DNA from: Candidatus Melainabacteria bacterium
Lineage (GTDB): Bacteria > Cyanobacteriota > Vampirovibrionia > Obscuribacterales > Obscuribacteraceae
Length of the DNA stretch: 64,000 nt
Direction of reading: 5' to 3'
NCBI GenBank assembly: GCA_017307165.1
Contig: JAFKGK010000005.1
Coordinates: 186,001-250,000, forward strand
This document shows, piece after piece, positions 29,700 to 38,335 of this stretch. The translations under genes were made by a program, and so were the position numbers. Every line of letters starts with the position of its first letter. Positions within the stretch are counted from its first letter, which is position 1. The notes below the pieces were generated by a model. That model was not told where the DNA came from. It was given only the letters and a program-made list of their open reading frames with translations, and searched no databases.

Positions 29700-30431
29700 T
29701 TACCTCACATCGATTAGCTTATGCATTTGCAGTGTCAGCCTATACCCAAACTTTAAAGCCGCATCCCTACAGGCCGCCCTGTTGACATCATTGCGCTCTC
29801 CATTTTGCTCATCCATCGGCATCACGTAAATAGGCAAAAAATCATGATTTTCTAACCGGCCCTCAGGACCACGCTCACTTACATCAGTCATAGTCTTTGC
29901 ATTTACTCTGGCCACCCCCCTGGGCAAACCGTCGCGATCATCGATTTCCCCAGCCTTAAGCACATATTTTAGTGCGCTGATATGCGGCACCAGCCGAGCA
30001 TCCAATTGCCCTGTCTTTGGGCTCACGATCACATGCAGATCTTTGTTACCCCAGGGCAAGTCCACAAACAAGGTGCCATTAGATTCGATTTGTACCACAT
30101 GACCGCCAGCGAGGAGACGCTCCACCAGTGGTGCAATATTTTGCCGAAATGGCTCACCCCCTGTTATCACAACCAGCTTGCAGGGCGGTTTTCCTTTCGT
30201 GACCTCTGTCATCGTCTCGGCTATTTCATTTAGATTGGGCCGCCAATCACTGGACTCAAAATCTGTATCGCAAAAATAACAAGTGAGATTGCACCCGCAC
30301 AATCTCACGAAAACCGCAGGGTGACCGGCAAATGGCCCTTCACCTTGCAAGGTGTAAAAGATCTCCTGCACCCATAGACTCTGCCCATCATGCTCCAGCT
30401 CTTGCTTGCGTGGTGGATTGTTGCCAAACAT
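29700..30431 (-). CDS. queE: 7-carboxy-7-deazaguanine synthase
   Basis: This is a radical-SAM enzyme of 243 residues with the cluster motif CNLTCYFC (CX3CX2C) and the substrate-binding WVQEIFYTLQGEGPFAG near the N-terminus. It converts 6-carboxy-tetrahydropterin to 7-carboxy-7-deazaguanine in the preQ0/queuosine pathway. I chose the ATG at 30431 because it overlaps the stop of queD in a TGATG arrangement; the frame upstream to 30470 is probably not translated. Last gene of the queF-C-D-E cluster. Confidence 0.95.
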   Translation of the reverse strand: MFGNNPPRKQELEHDGQSLWVQEIFYTLQGEGPFAGHPAVFVRLCGCNLTCYFCDTDFESSDWRPNLNEIAETMTEVTKGKPPCKLVVITGGEPFRQNIAPLVERLLAGGHVVQIESNGTLFVDLPWGNKDLHVIVSPKTGQLDARLVPHISALKYVLKAGEIDDRDGLPRGVARVNAKTMTDVSERGPEGRLENHDFLPIYVMPMDEQNGERNDVNRAACRDAALKFGYRLTLQMHKLIDVR

Positions 30432-30883
30432 CAGAGCGTGACTTCGACGTAGCAGTTTTCGGTTTCCCACAGAACGACCTTACTCAAGGTCACAGACGTG
30501 CCGCTCAACAACTGAGGCCCCAGCTCGTGCAAGAGAAAGAGTGCCATGTTTTCGGCTGTCGGATTGGTTGAGAGCCTGAAGACTTTTTGGCCCTCCACTT
30601 GCTTAAGCGCTGCTAGAGCTGGTTCGTCGTCCTGCCAGACGATAAAACCATGATCCCAATTGCGCTCGATCCAGGGTGCAAAAACACTCTTGAGCACGCC
30701 AAAGTCGATAACTCGACCCAGCTCGTCGAGCTGATTTGTGGTGGCATGCAAAAAGAGCACGTAATTGTGCCCATGCAGATTGGAGCACTTGCTTTCGTGG
30801 CGATAGACCCGATGCCCCGCGCAAAACTGCAGACGGCGCACCGCGGTTACAGCCGGCATCACGGCTTTGTCGGCGTCAGGCAT
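30431..30883 (-). CDS. queD: 6-carboxytetrahydropterin synthase
   Basis: The ~150-residue PTPS-family enzyme has the zinc histidines in FCAGHR and SNLHGHNY and the catalytic Cys in SKCSN. The WDHGFIVWQDD and NPTAENMALFL segments are also typical. It makes 6-carboxy-tetrahydropterin from dihydroneopterin triphosphate. The ATG at 30883 overlaps the end of queC by 8 nt (ATGCCTGA) and is preferred over the in-frame ATG at 30952, which lies inside queC. Confidence 0.95.
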   Translation of the reverse strand: MPDADKAVMPAVTAVRRLQFCAGHRVYRHESKCSNLHGHNYVLFLHATTNQLDELGRVIDFGVLKSVFAPWIERNWDHGFIVWQDDEPALAALKQVEGQKVFRLSTNPTAENMALFLLHELGPQLLSGTSVTLSKVVLWETENCYVEVTL

Positions 30884-31586
30884 TATGCGTGACCTCCGAA
30901 GCGGAAAATTTGGAATTGCCCAAAAGCGGATCATCGACACCGGCTTCGGCAAAACCCTTTTGCCTCAAGATGCACGAATGGCACGTGCCACATGGAGGAA
31001 AGTGCCCTTCGTAGCAGGTCGTGCTGTAAGCCAGAGCTTGCATGCAGTTCGGCAAGGTGACCGCGAGTTCTACAGTTTGCTTTTTGCTCAAATGCATGAG
31101 CGGTGTTTCGATCTTGATGTGCCGGTCGAGTCCAGAGGCCAATGCCGCCTCCATCTTGTCGATAAAATCCTGACGACAATCAGGATACCCACCAAAATCT
31201 TGCTGCGCGACACCAAGGACGATGGCATCGCAATCAAGTACATAGGCTCGATTTGCTGCTATGGTGGCAAAGAGTATGTTGCGCCCTGGCACAAATGTCG
31301 ACGCCAGGCCGCCAGGCAAGGGCTGACCCGGCTCGTATTTGTCGACTGCCCGGCTGTGATCGGTCAGAGGGCTGAGGCCGGCAAAGAGCGCTCCAAGGTC
31401 GATGATTTCGTGGGTAAAGCCAAATTCGCTGGCGATCCGACGGGCCGACTCGATCTCGCGTCTATGCCTCTGACCGTAGTCAAAGGTCACGGCACAGGCC
31501 GATCCGTAGTGCTCCCGCGCCCAGAATAGGCAGGTTGTACTGTCTTGGCCGCCTGAAAAGACGACCAGTGCTTTCTTATCTTTCAT
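30876..31586 (-). CDS. queC: 7-cyano-7-deazaguanine (preQ0) synthase
   Basis: The 236-residue ATP-dependent enzyme has the PP-loop SGGQDSTT (residues 11-18) and a C-terminal zinc site made of cysteines in TTCYEGHFPPCGTCHSC. It turns 7-carboxy-7-deazaguanine into preQ0 using ammonia and ATP. It follows queF after 45 nt and overlaps queD. Confidence 0.96.
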   Translation of the reverse strand: MKDKKALVVFSGGQDSTTCLFWAREHYGSACAVTFDYGQRHRREIESARRIASEFGFTHEIIDLGALFAGLSPLTDHSRAVDKYEPGQPLPGGLASTFVPGRNILFATIAANRAYVLDCDAIVLGVAQQDFGGYPDCRQDFIDKMEAALASGLDRHIKIETPLMHLSKKQTVELAVTLPNCMQALAYSTTCYEGHFPPCGTCHSCILRQKGFAEAGVDDPLLGNSKFSASEVTHNA

Positions 31587-31631
31587 GCAGAGATTTTAGC
31601 AAAAAGGCCTGTTCAATCGGTCTTAGGTTAA

Positions 31632-32069
31632 TTATTTGCCAGGACGCGTGTAGACCGCCTTGGGCCAAAAGGGGATGCCGCCGCGTGGGGTAAAACGCCC
31701 CTCAACAGTGAGAGACACGGGTTTGAGACAATTTACCAGGTCGTTGGCAATACGATTGACCGAGCCTTCGTGAAATTCTGGGAATTGTCTGAAAGCGCCC
31801 AGATAAAGCTTGAGAGACTTGCTCTCTACGCAGAGCTTGTCTGGTTGATAGTCAATGACGATGGTGGCAAAGTCAGGCTGCCCAGTAATGGGGCAGACAG
31901 TCGTAAACTCCGGAGCCTCGATGTGGATTGTGCCTACGACAGAGTTTGGATTTTCGCTCTTTTTGTCAAAGGGGCTGGGAAAGACTTCGAGGATCGCAGG
32001 ATCGGGATTGTCATAATTTTGCTTGGTCTTTGACTTGCCCAACTCTTTGAATTTTCGCTCTTTGGCCAT
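31632..32069 (-). CDS. queF: NADPH-dependent preQ0 reductase
   Basis: The 145-residue protein is the short, unimodular QueF type. It contains the active-site cysteine in [13 protein letters not shown], the NADPH-binding [11 protein letters not shown] and the FHEGSVNRI segment. It reduces the nitrile of preQ0 to the amine of preQ1, the first committed step toward tRNA queuosine. The second in-frame ATG (MAKERKF) is taken as start; the one at 32078 is 3 codons further up. First gene of the cluster; only ~50 nt separate it from the divergent gene, too little for a preQ1 riboswitch. Confidence 0.95.
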   Translation of the reverse strand: MAKERKFKELGKSKTKQNYDNPDPAILEVFPSPFDKKSENPNSVVGTIHIEAPEFTTVCPITGQPDFATIVIDYQPDKLCVESKSLKLYLGAFRQFPEFHEGSVNRIANDLVNCLKPVSLTVEGRFTPRGGIPFWPKAVYTRPGK

Positions 32070-32119
32070 TTTATGCATTTTCCCGTGTTATGGACTGGAT
32101 AATTGTATAAGATAATGGC

Positions 32120-32683
32120 ATGAGCGACAGCAAGACAGACTCCAACAGTTACAGATTTACCAGCCAGGACGCCGTGCATATCGGCAAGTTTGCTCTGGAC
32201 GAGATCGGCAAGCGACTAAAGGCCGGTGGCGATGCGATCAAGCGCACGATGGACACCATAGGCGAGTTTACCCGCGAATTGACCGATGTCCAATATTGCA
32301 ACATCCGGCCTAAGCCTCCGGCAGAGATAGAGGTCGATATCAAACTAGGCAAAAAGCGCTCTTTGCCAATTAAGCAATCTCTAGCGCCGTTCGTTGACAT
32401 GCGCGAGGTCATACTTGGCGAGAGGATTCATTTTCAGGCCCTCATTGATACGCAGCATAATGGTGTGCGTTGCAATATCAATGATGGTTTTGCAGTGCGC
32501 ATCGAAAACCCCTTTGGCTCTAATGTCATCGATATTAAGGGTAGTGCCATACTCAAACGAGACAAAAACAAGGAGGTTGTCCTCGAGACAACCGTGCCTG
32601 TCCCAGGTATCAATGTGCCCATCACAGTATCCATCCCATTGCGCCATCTCTTGCATGAGGCGCGCAAACGGACAAGACTCTAA
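32120..32683 (+). CDS. Hypothetical protein paired with kinase K3
   Basis: The 187-residue soluble protein has no signal peptide or membrane helix. It has a helical N-terminal half (AVHIGKFALDEIGKRLKAGGDAIKRTM) and a beta-rich C-terminal half (FAVRIENPFGSNVIDIKGSAI, VPGINVPITVSIPL). I do not recognise a family. The stop codon is 2 nt before the start of K3, so the genes are co-transcribed. The protein could be a cytoplasmic partner or substrate of that kinase, which is inference from position only. Confidence 0.65.
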   Translation: MSDSKTDSNSYRFTSQDAVHIGKFALDEIGKRLKAGGDAIKRTMDTIGEFTRELTDVQYCNIRPKPPAEIEVDIKLGKKRSLPIKQSLAPFVDMREVILGERIHFQALIDTQHNGVRCNINDGFAVRIENPFGSNVIDIKGSAILKRDKNKEVVLETTVPVPGINVPITVSIPLRHLLHEARKRTRL

Positions 32684-32685
32684 AC

Positions 32686-35070
32686 ATGTCCTCTCGTAGC
32701 ATACTCGAGCTGGTGCCAGGGTCCATTTTTGACGGGACCTACCAGATCATGGCACCTCTGGGTGTGGGCGGAATGGCTTCTGTATTTCTCGTACGCCATA
32801 TTGCCATGGATAAGATAATGGCGCTAAAAGTCTTACGTGATACCGGGGCTGAGGGCATACAACTCAATCGTTTTAAAAATGAAGCGCGATCTATTGCGAA
32901 GATAAAGCATCCGCACATAGTGGAGATCTACAATTTTGGCATCTATGAAGAACCTTCCGGCCGCAAGTTGCCATATCTGGTCATGGAGGTCCTCGAAGGA
33001 AGATCTCTGGATAATTTCCTGCTTAAGGAAGGTCCCCTGGCTCCAGAGCTGGCTCTCAGCGTCGTAGAGCAGGTGGCCGAGGCTATGCAGGCCGCTCATG
33101 CCCAGGGCATCGTTCACCGCGATATGAAGCCAGCCAATATCATGCTCCTGGCAGACAAAAGGTCGATCAAGGTGCTTGATTTTGGTGTTGCTAAAGGTCA
33201 GAGCAAGCAAGCACAAGGTCTGACCAGTCAGAGTCTGACAGCTCATGGCGAGATAGTCGGGAGCCCTCTCTACATGAGCCCGGAGCAATTGATGGGTGAT
33301 GCTGTGGACGAGCGAGGCGACATCTATTCGCTCGGAGTGACATTCTACGAGCTGCTGGTTGGACGGCCGCCCTTTCTCGGTCGCACTCTAAACGAGACTG
33401 CGGCAATGCATTTTAATGCGGACACACCATCAGTAGCCCCCACATGTGGTGGCGAGTTGGGAGAGGCGCTCGATCAATTTATAAGTTATCTTATGGCTAA
33501 GGATCGCGCAGACCGGTGTCCGGATATGCAGTCTGTACAGGCTGATGCTCAAGCGATATCGAGGCAGTTCTTTGCCCGGGATCGGATGGTCTTGCGCTCG
33601 ATTGCGAGCGAAGCTCGTGCTTCGCGCACTACCCGACCGATGACTGTCAGTCATAGAGAGAAAGATCTGGAATCCATGTCTGATTCCGATGGAGGATCTG
33701 ATGGTGTGGCTCTGGCAGGCTCAAACAAGACGATGTGGCTCCTCTTGGGCCTGGTTACAGTGCTTGTGGTCACGGGCGGAGCCTTTTTTGTCATCAACGG
33801 CATTGGCCGTTCAGCCCCCAAATTTGCCTATGCAAAGTCTCATGATGTGGATAATGGGACGGCTGTCCTGGTTGGTTCTACGGCTCACGTCGTCTCCAAG
33901 CTGCCGAACGATGGCACTGGGCCTCAAGATGTAGAGCCGGACTTGACTGCAATCGATGTAGACAAGCCTACCGACCGCATGCGGCGGGCCAATGTTTTTG
34001 CCCTGGACAGGCTGGGGCGGGCAAAGGTTTTTTCAAAAAATCCCAATCTCACCGACCGATTCGTTACTTTCAATGATCTGAGACACTATCCGTATATTGA
34101 TCAGATTGAGACGATGGAGTTGGGCCCCACATACAATACCACCACTTATTTCTCTCAATTGCCTCGATCTGTAGTCGACAAGATTACCACTTGCGATCTC
34201 AGGCAGATCTTTGCCACCCCTGATCTCGACCCTCAGAAAGCTGACGAGGCCATGCTAAGGACCAGTAAATTCCTGGCGACATTACCTAATCTCAGACTGG
34301 TTAAATTTCCATTCAATCCCTATCTCAGAGCGGATGGCATTATTGATTTCTTTTCTCGCATTCCTCGAATGCAGCGTATCGACCTCTATAAGTTTAGGGG
34401 GGATCAATTTTTACCTAAAAAGAATCAGGTGGTGATGCATCCAGATCACCTCTTTTTTAGCGGTTCTGCAGAGATATATAAGATCTATCCCTTCGTTGAT
34501 TTTAGTCGCATCAAAAACTGCGAGATGATCGAGTGCGAAGTATCGGCCGATGATTTGATACCTTTATCCAGACAAGATGTCGAGACAAAGCTGGTCTCGC
34601 CGATATTTGTCGATCATACTTCGAGAGTGCTCGAAAGGCCACTGCATTTTTCGACTTTTTGTCTTGCTCTAAGTCTCAAGAGCGGCGTGATCGATGATTT
34701 CAATCCTTTCGCTCCTAATCTTGAAAGAATGATCCAGTTAGTAGAGGCCGACTGGCTGCAGATTCAAGCGCAAGATCTCGATGTGAAAACTGCTAAAAGA
34801 TTCAGTTATTTGATGGGCGTCAAAAAAATGACCATGCGTGGCTTTGAGATGGCTCCGGGGGCACTTTTACAATTGGGATCGATGCCCAGGCTTAAAGAGT
34901 TGGAATTGGTCGAGTGCAAGATCCCACCGGTCGATATCGTCAATCTGGCTCGCAGTCACAAAGGACTCAAGGTGACAGTGGATAAGCGTACTTCGCACAT
35001 GTCGAGCTTTATCTATCTCAAGACGATGCCGCCAAACCTCAGTCAAAGGGCCATTCACATGACTCTTTGA
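32686..35070 (+). CDS. Membrane Ser/Thr protein kinase with extracytoplasmic LRR-like domain (K3)
   Basis: The 794-residue kinase is closely related to K1. The N-terminal blocks VPGSIFDGTYQIMAPLG and GGMASVFLVRHIAMDKIM are near-identical between the two. The kinase has Lys48, HRDMKPAN (Asp146) and DFG (165-167). A membrane helix lies at about 347-371. The extracytoplasmic part begins with GRAKVFSKNPN, like the GRIKVFANEG of K1, and contains imperfect leucine-rich segments ending MPRLKELELVECKIPPVDI. It is complete and probably active. Confidence 0.9.
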   Translation: MSSRSILELVPGSIFDGTYQIMAPLGVGGMASVFLVRHIAMDKIMALKVLRDTGAEGIQLNRFKNEARSIAKIKHPHIVEIYNFGIYEEPSGRKLPYLVMEVLEGRSLDNFLLKEGPLAPELALSVVEQVAEAMQAAHAQGIVHRDMKPANIMLLADKRSIKVLDFGVAKGQSKQAQGLTSQSLTAHGEIVGSPLYMSPEQLMGDAVDERGDIYSLGVTFYELLVGRPPFLGRTLNETAAMHFNADTPSVAPTCGGELGEALDQFISYLMAKDRADRCPDMQSVQADAQAISRQFFARDRMVLRSIASEARASRTTRPMTVSHREKDLESMSDSDGGSDGVALAGSNKTMWLLLGLVTVLVVTGGAFFVINGIGRSAPKFAYAKSHDVDNGTAVLVGSTAHVVSKLPNDGTGPQDVEPDLTAIDVDKPTDRMRRANVFALDRLGRAKVFSKNPNLTDRFVTFNDLRHYPYIDQIETMELGPTYNTTTYFSQLPRSVVDKITTCDLRQIFATPDLDPQKADEAMLRTSKFLATLPNLRLVKFPFNPYLRADGIIDFFSRIPRMQRIDLYKFRGDQFLPKKNQVVMHPDHLFFSGSAEIYKIYPFVDFSRIKNCEMIECEVSADDLIPLSRQDVETKLVSPIFVDHTSRVLERPLHFSTFCLALSLKSGVIDDFNPFAPNLERMIQLVEADWLQIQAQDLDVKTAKRFSYLMGVKKMTMRGFEMAPGALLQLGSMPRLKELELVECKIPPVDIVNLARSHKGLKVTVDKRTSHMSSFIYLKTMPPNLSQRAIHMTL

Positions 35071-35133
35071 GGAACTTTACCGTGGCCCAGGCGTCATCTC
35101 CCGTTGCCGCCCCTAATCTAGCAAGAGAGCACG

Positions 35134-36173
35134 ATGATGTCGGTCCTGCCAAAGTCTGACCCCTTAGCCGACCAGATAAAAGATTTGCAAACCTGGGGTG
35201 GCAGCAGTCATTCCATATTGTCCATTTATCCTGAGATCTCGCAGCATCGCGTGCAAGGGGTTGATGGCTTTGTCCCGTATGTCGAGACCGACTCGTTATT
35301 TTTGGTGACTGGGGAGCCGGTTGCTCCAGTTGGTGCGTTTGGTGCACTATTGTTGGATCTCAAGATGCTGGCCGATCGTGCAGGTAAAAACTTTGGCATG
35401 CTGCCTTGCCGTAGGCTTGATCTTGGAGCACCTGGACTGAAGGACATGCAGTTCAGGGAGGTCTATATTGGTCGCGAACCCATATACAATCTCAAAGCTC
35501 TGGCAAGGCCGAGCAAGTCTACTCGCTTAGCTGTCAATCGTGCGGTGCGTTGGGCCTCAAAGTCGTCGAGTATGACGAAGTCTTTGAATCACAACTGCGC
35601 AAATTGACCGATCGCTGGCAGGAGAGCAGGCAATTGCCGCCAATGCAGAGCCTTTTTAGCTTGCAGCCTCTCTTGCATCGAGATCTAAAACGCATTTATT
35701 TATGCCTGGACAAAAATGATACAGTGATGGCATTTATGGCATGTGCCCCAATCTATGCCAGACAGGGCTGGTATCTCGAAGATTTGATAAGATCGGAAAA
35801 TGCACCCAACGGAACTACTGAATTGCTCGTGACAAACGTCATGGCGCGTCTGGCTGAAGATGGATTTGAAATGGCGACTTTTGCAATTGCACCACTGGCG
35901 GGGCTACCTGATGTGGATGAGGAGCATCCCTGGCTCAACAAGATGCTCAAGGCTGCATACAAATACCTGGCCTTCGCCTATCATTTCGAGTCTCTTGAGT
36001 ATTTTAAAGGCAAGTTTAAACCGGCCTATTGGGAAAACAATTATTTTTATTACACACACCCGAGCCAGCCACTGGCCCTGCTCAATGGTCTTCTCGAGGC
36101 CTTTGTGGGTGAAAGTCTATGGTTTTGCATGCGGCACAGCATGAAGCGCAAATTGAACTCCAGGCACAAATGA
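35134..36173 (+). pseudogene. DUF2156 (phosphatidylglycerol lysyltransferase C-domain-like) gene with a frameshift
   Basis: Two overlapping frames, 35134-35607 and 35550-36173, together encode one DUF2156/LPG-synthetase C-terminal-like protein of about 345 residues. The first covers WGGSSHSILSIYPE to NRAVRW. The second resumes with GLKVVEYDEVFESQLRKL and runs to the characteristic APLAGLPD and FKGKFKPAYWENNYFYY. One extra G in the G run at about 35547-35550 would join them as AVRWGLKVVEYD. The cause may be a sequencing error in a homopolymer, a real recent mutation, or slippage. DUF2156 domains transfer aminoacyl groups to lipids in some proteins. Confidence 0.75.
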
Positions 36174-36191
36174 TCCCCTTTTGGGGCTATC

Positions 36192-37379
36192 ATGGTGTTT
36201 CTAAATTTGGGGACGGAGTCTGTCTTGATTGCTGTAATCGGTGCCACTGGTTTTACGGGAAAGTTGGTCGCATCCTATCTTGCGAGCAAAGGCAGTCGTT
36301 TGCTCTTATGTGGACGCAATCAACAAAAGTTGGATGCCTTGCGTGAAAATTTGCTTGAGCAAGCTGATCCAGGTGGTGGCACGAGTTTTGTCTCGCCTGT
36401 TGACCTTTTGGTGCGCAAGATGGATGTGGCTGGCGATAGCATACAGGATATAGCAAATAGCCTGGCTGGGGTATCGGTGGCGATAAATTGTGCGGGTCCA
36501 TTTACTCGTCTAGGCGAAAAAATCGTCACTGCTTGTCTAGAAGCCGGCGTGCATTATCTGGATATTAGCGGCGAAGCTGGTTGGATTGCGCGACTGGTGC
36601 GAGATTTTGAAGAGCGCGGGCGGGAGCGAGGCGTGATGCTGATACCGGCATGCGCCTTTGAATATGCCATCGCTGATAGTGCCGCTCAATTGTTGCATGA
36701 GGAGTTGCGAGATCTCGATCGTTTCGAGTCGACATATGTCATCGATGGTTTTTACACTAGCGCGGGGACGCGTGCGAGTATTTTGGAGGCTTTGAAAGGG
36801 CCGGCTATGAAATTGGCCGAAGGCCGGCTTTGTCCGATCGATCCGGGGGCCTTGCGTTTGCTGGATCTTTCGGATGGGCGCAGGCTGACGATGTATCCGT
36901 TTGCCGGAGGCGAGGTCTATCTGGTGCCCCTGCATACGACTGTTAGAAATATCGAGACTTTTCTTACCAGTGATAAGTCGCCGCAATTGATGGCGCTGCT
37001 GGGGCGTGTTTTGCCGACCCTGGTTGGGGCTATTAGTTTTAAGGGGCTGGGATTTTTGAGAAATATGGTCGAGGCGATTGTGTGTGACCCAGATAAGTGT
37101 CCTACGCAAGAAGAGAGAAAGACGACTAGATTTACCTTAATTTGTAGGGGCTTTAGTGATGCTGGGGAGTCGTCCGGTGTTAGAAAGCGTACTTTGACTG
37201 TTGGCGGGGTGGATCCCTATTTTCTTACGGCGGTGATCGCAGGTGAGTGTGCTCTGGTGATCCAGTCAAGCAGTGAGAAGCCTGAGGGTGGGGTGACGAG
37301 TCCGGCGATGCTGGGTGGGCAGCTTTTTATTCAGTCTATTACAAGGGATAATGGGTGCGTGTGGCATTTGGGTGGGTGA
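36192..37379 (+). CDS. Saccharopine-dehydrogenase-like NAD(P) oxidoreductase (trans-acting enoyl reductase type)
   Basis: The 395-residue protein has an N-terminal Rossmann site GATGFTGKLVASYL (about residues 17-30) and the signature NCAGPFTRLGE followed by HYLDISGEAGW. These are features of the saccharopine dehydrogenase-like family, which includes mycobacterial trans-acting enoyl reductases for lipid synthesis. The start may be a later GTG/TTG since the first ten residues are not conserved-looking. The gene follows the DUF2156 gene by 18 nt, so a shared lipid role is possible. Confidence 0.78.
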   Translation: MVFLNLGTESVLIAVIGATGFTGKLVASYLASKGSRLLLCGRNQQKLDALRENLLEQADPGGGTSFVSPVDLLVRKMDVAGDSIQDIANSLAGVSVAINCAGPFTRLGEKIVTACLEAGVHYLDISGEAGWIARLVRDFEERGRERGVMLIPACAFEYAIADSAAQLLHEELRDLDRFESTYVIDGFYTSAGTRASILEALKGPAMKLAEGRLCPIDPGALRLLDLSDGRRLTMYPFAGGEVYLVPLHTTVRNIETFLTSDKSPQLMALLGRVLPTLVGAISFKGLGFLRNMVEAIVCDPDKCPTQEERKTTRFTLICRGFSDAGESSGVRKRTLTVGGVDPYFLTAVIAGECALVIQSSSEKPEGGVTSPAMLGGQLFIQSITRDNGCVWHLGG

Positions 37380-37421
37380 AATTGTAGGCTGGTATTGGTA
37401 GCAAAAGGTTTGATTAGTTTT

Positions 37422-37449
37422 GTTAGAAATTCCGAAATCATTTTCTAAC
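37422..37449. repeat. Hairpin element, copy 6
   Basis: GTTAGAAA (37422-37429) and TTTCTAAC (37442-37449) surround a 12-nt spacer. Distal arms GCTGG..TTGG (37388-37398) and CCAACCAGC (37484-37492) also pair, giving a ~105-nt nested hairpin. The spacer is the reverse complement of that in copy 4, while the G-left/C-right flanks keep the same orientation. Confidence 0.92.
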
Positions 37450-37605
37450 GGATGCGACTTCCCCAGTCTCGACTCCACTATCCCCAACCAGCATGGCCCC
37501 AGCAAGCTCATTAACCGTGTAAATAACACTTGACCAGTTAGTCGGTCCGCTTGTATAAAAACGCTCCTATCCTCCACCTGGAACCCTCCCCGGCGCAAAA
37601 GCAAA

Positions 37606-38268
37606 TTGACCAAAAATCTAGATATTACCAACAATCCCGACCCCAAGAAGCTCAAAGCCATCACCGAGCATATACGCCTCCTGCATCAGTGCAGTCTCTG
37701 CCCTTTAATGATCGGCCCGGTTGTTGCCCCGGCACCCATTGTCACCAGGATTTATCTTATTGGTCAGGCCCCTGGCCCGCATGAGGGCAAATTTGGCCGT
37801 CCATTTGCCTGGACCGCAGGTAAAACACTCTTCCGCTGGTTTTCCACCATTGGCATGGACGAAGAGCAATTTCGCTCACAGATCTATATGGGAGCCGTTT
37901 GCCGCTGTTTCCCAGGCAAAGCCAAGAGTGGCGGAGATAGAGTCCCCGCCCCAGACGAAATTGCCAATTGCTCCGGCTGGATGAAAGCCGAATTTGACAT
38001 CTTTAAACCACGCCTCGTTATTCCAGTCGGCAAACTCGCAATCGAGCAAGTATTTGGCAAGATCCAATTGGTCGACGTGATCGGACAAAGTTTTGAGCGC
38101 ACTATATATGGTGTGACTTGCGATGTAATACCATTGCCACACCCCTCGGGGGCTTCGACATGGTTTAAAAAAGAGCCTGGCATCAGCCTTCTGGCGAAGG
38201 CACTGATAAAGATTGCCAACCATCCTGAGTGGCGCTCTGCTCTTGAAACTGTTGGCTCTAAGCAATAA
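37606..38268 (+). CDS. Uracil-DNA glycosylase superfamily protein (Fe-S type)
   Basis: The 220-residue protein has the glycosylase motif IGQAPGPHEGKFGRPFAWTAG and the late motif LPHPSGAS. Four cysteines (CSLC near residue 26, one in AVCRCFPG, one in NCSGW) fit the 4Fe-4S cluster of family 4/5 UDGs. The enzyme would remove uracil or related lesions from DNA in base-excision repair. The start is a TTG with a weak ribosome-binding site, so the N-terminus is tentative. Confidence 0.82.
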   Translation: MTKNLDITNNPDPKKLKAITEHIRLLHQCSLCPLMIGPVVAPAPIVTRIYLIGQAPGPHEGKFGRPFAWTAGKTLFRWFSTIGMDEEQFRSQIYMGAVCRCFPGKAKSGGDRVPAPDEIANCSGWMKAEFDIFKPRLVIPVGKLAIEQVFGKIQLVDVIGQSFERTIYGVTCDVIPLPHPSGASTWFKKEPGISLLAKALIKIANHPEWRSALETVGSKQ

Positions 38269-38335
38269 TCGAGAGATTTCAAGGGCGTCACGAGACTAAT
38301 ATCGATCAAATGGATCCAAATTGTAGACTTTTGTT

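Noticed and set aside
29840-29870. Another hairpin-element copy (ATTTTCTAACC)
   Set aside because: Only one arm is present, inside queE; no GTTAGAAA partner lies at the right distance.
32070-32119. preQ1 riboswitch before queF
   Set aside because: Only about 50 nt separate the divergent starts and no pseudoknot-like aptamer sequence is visible.
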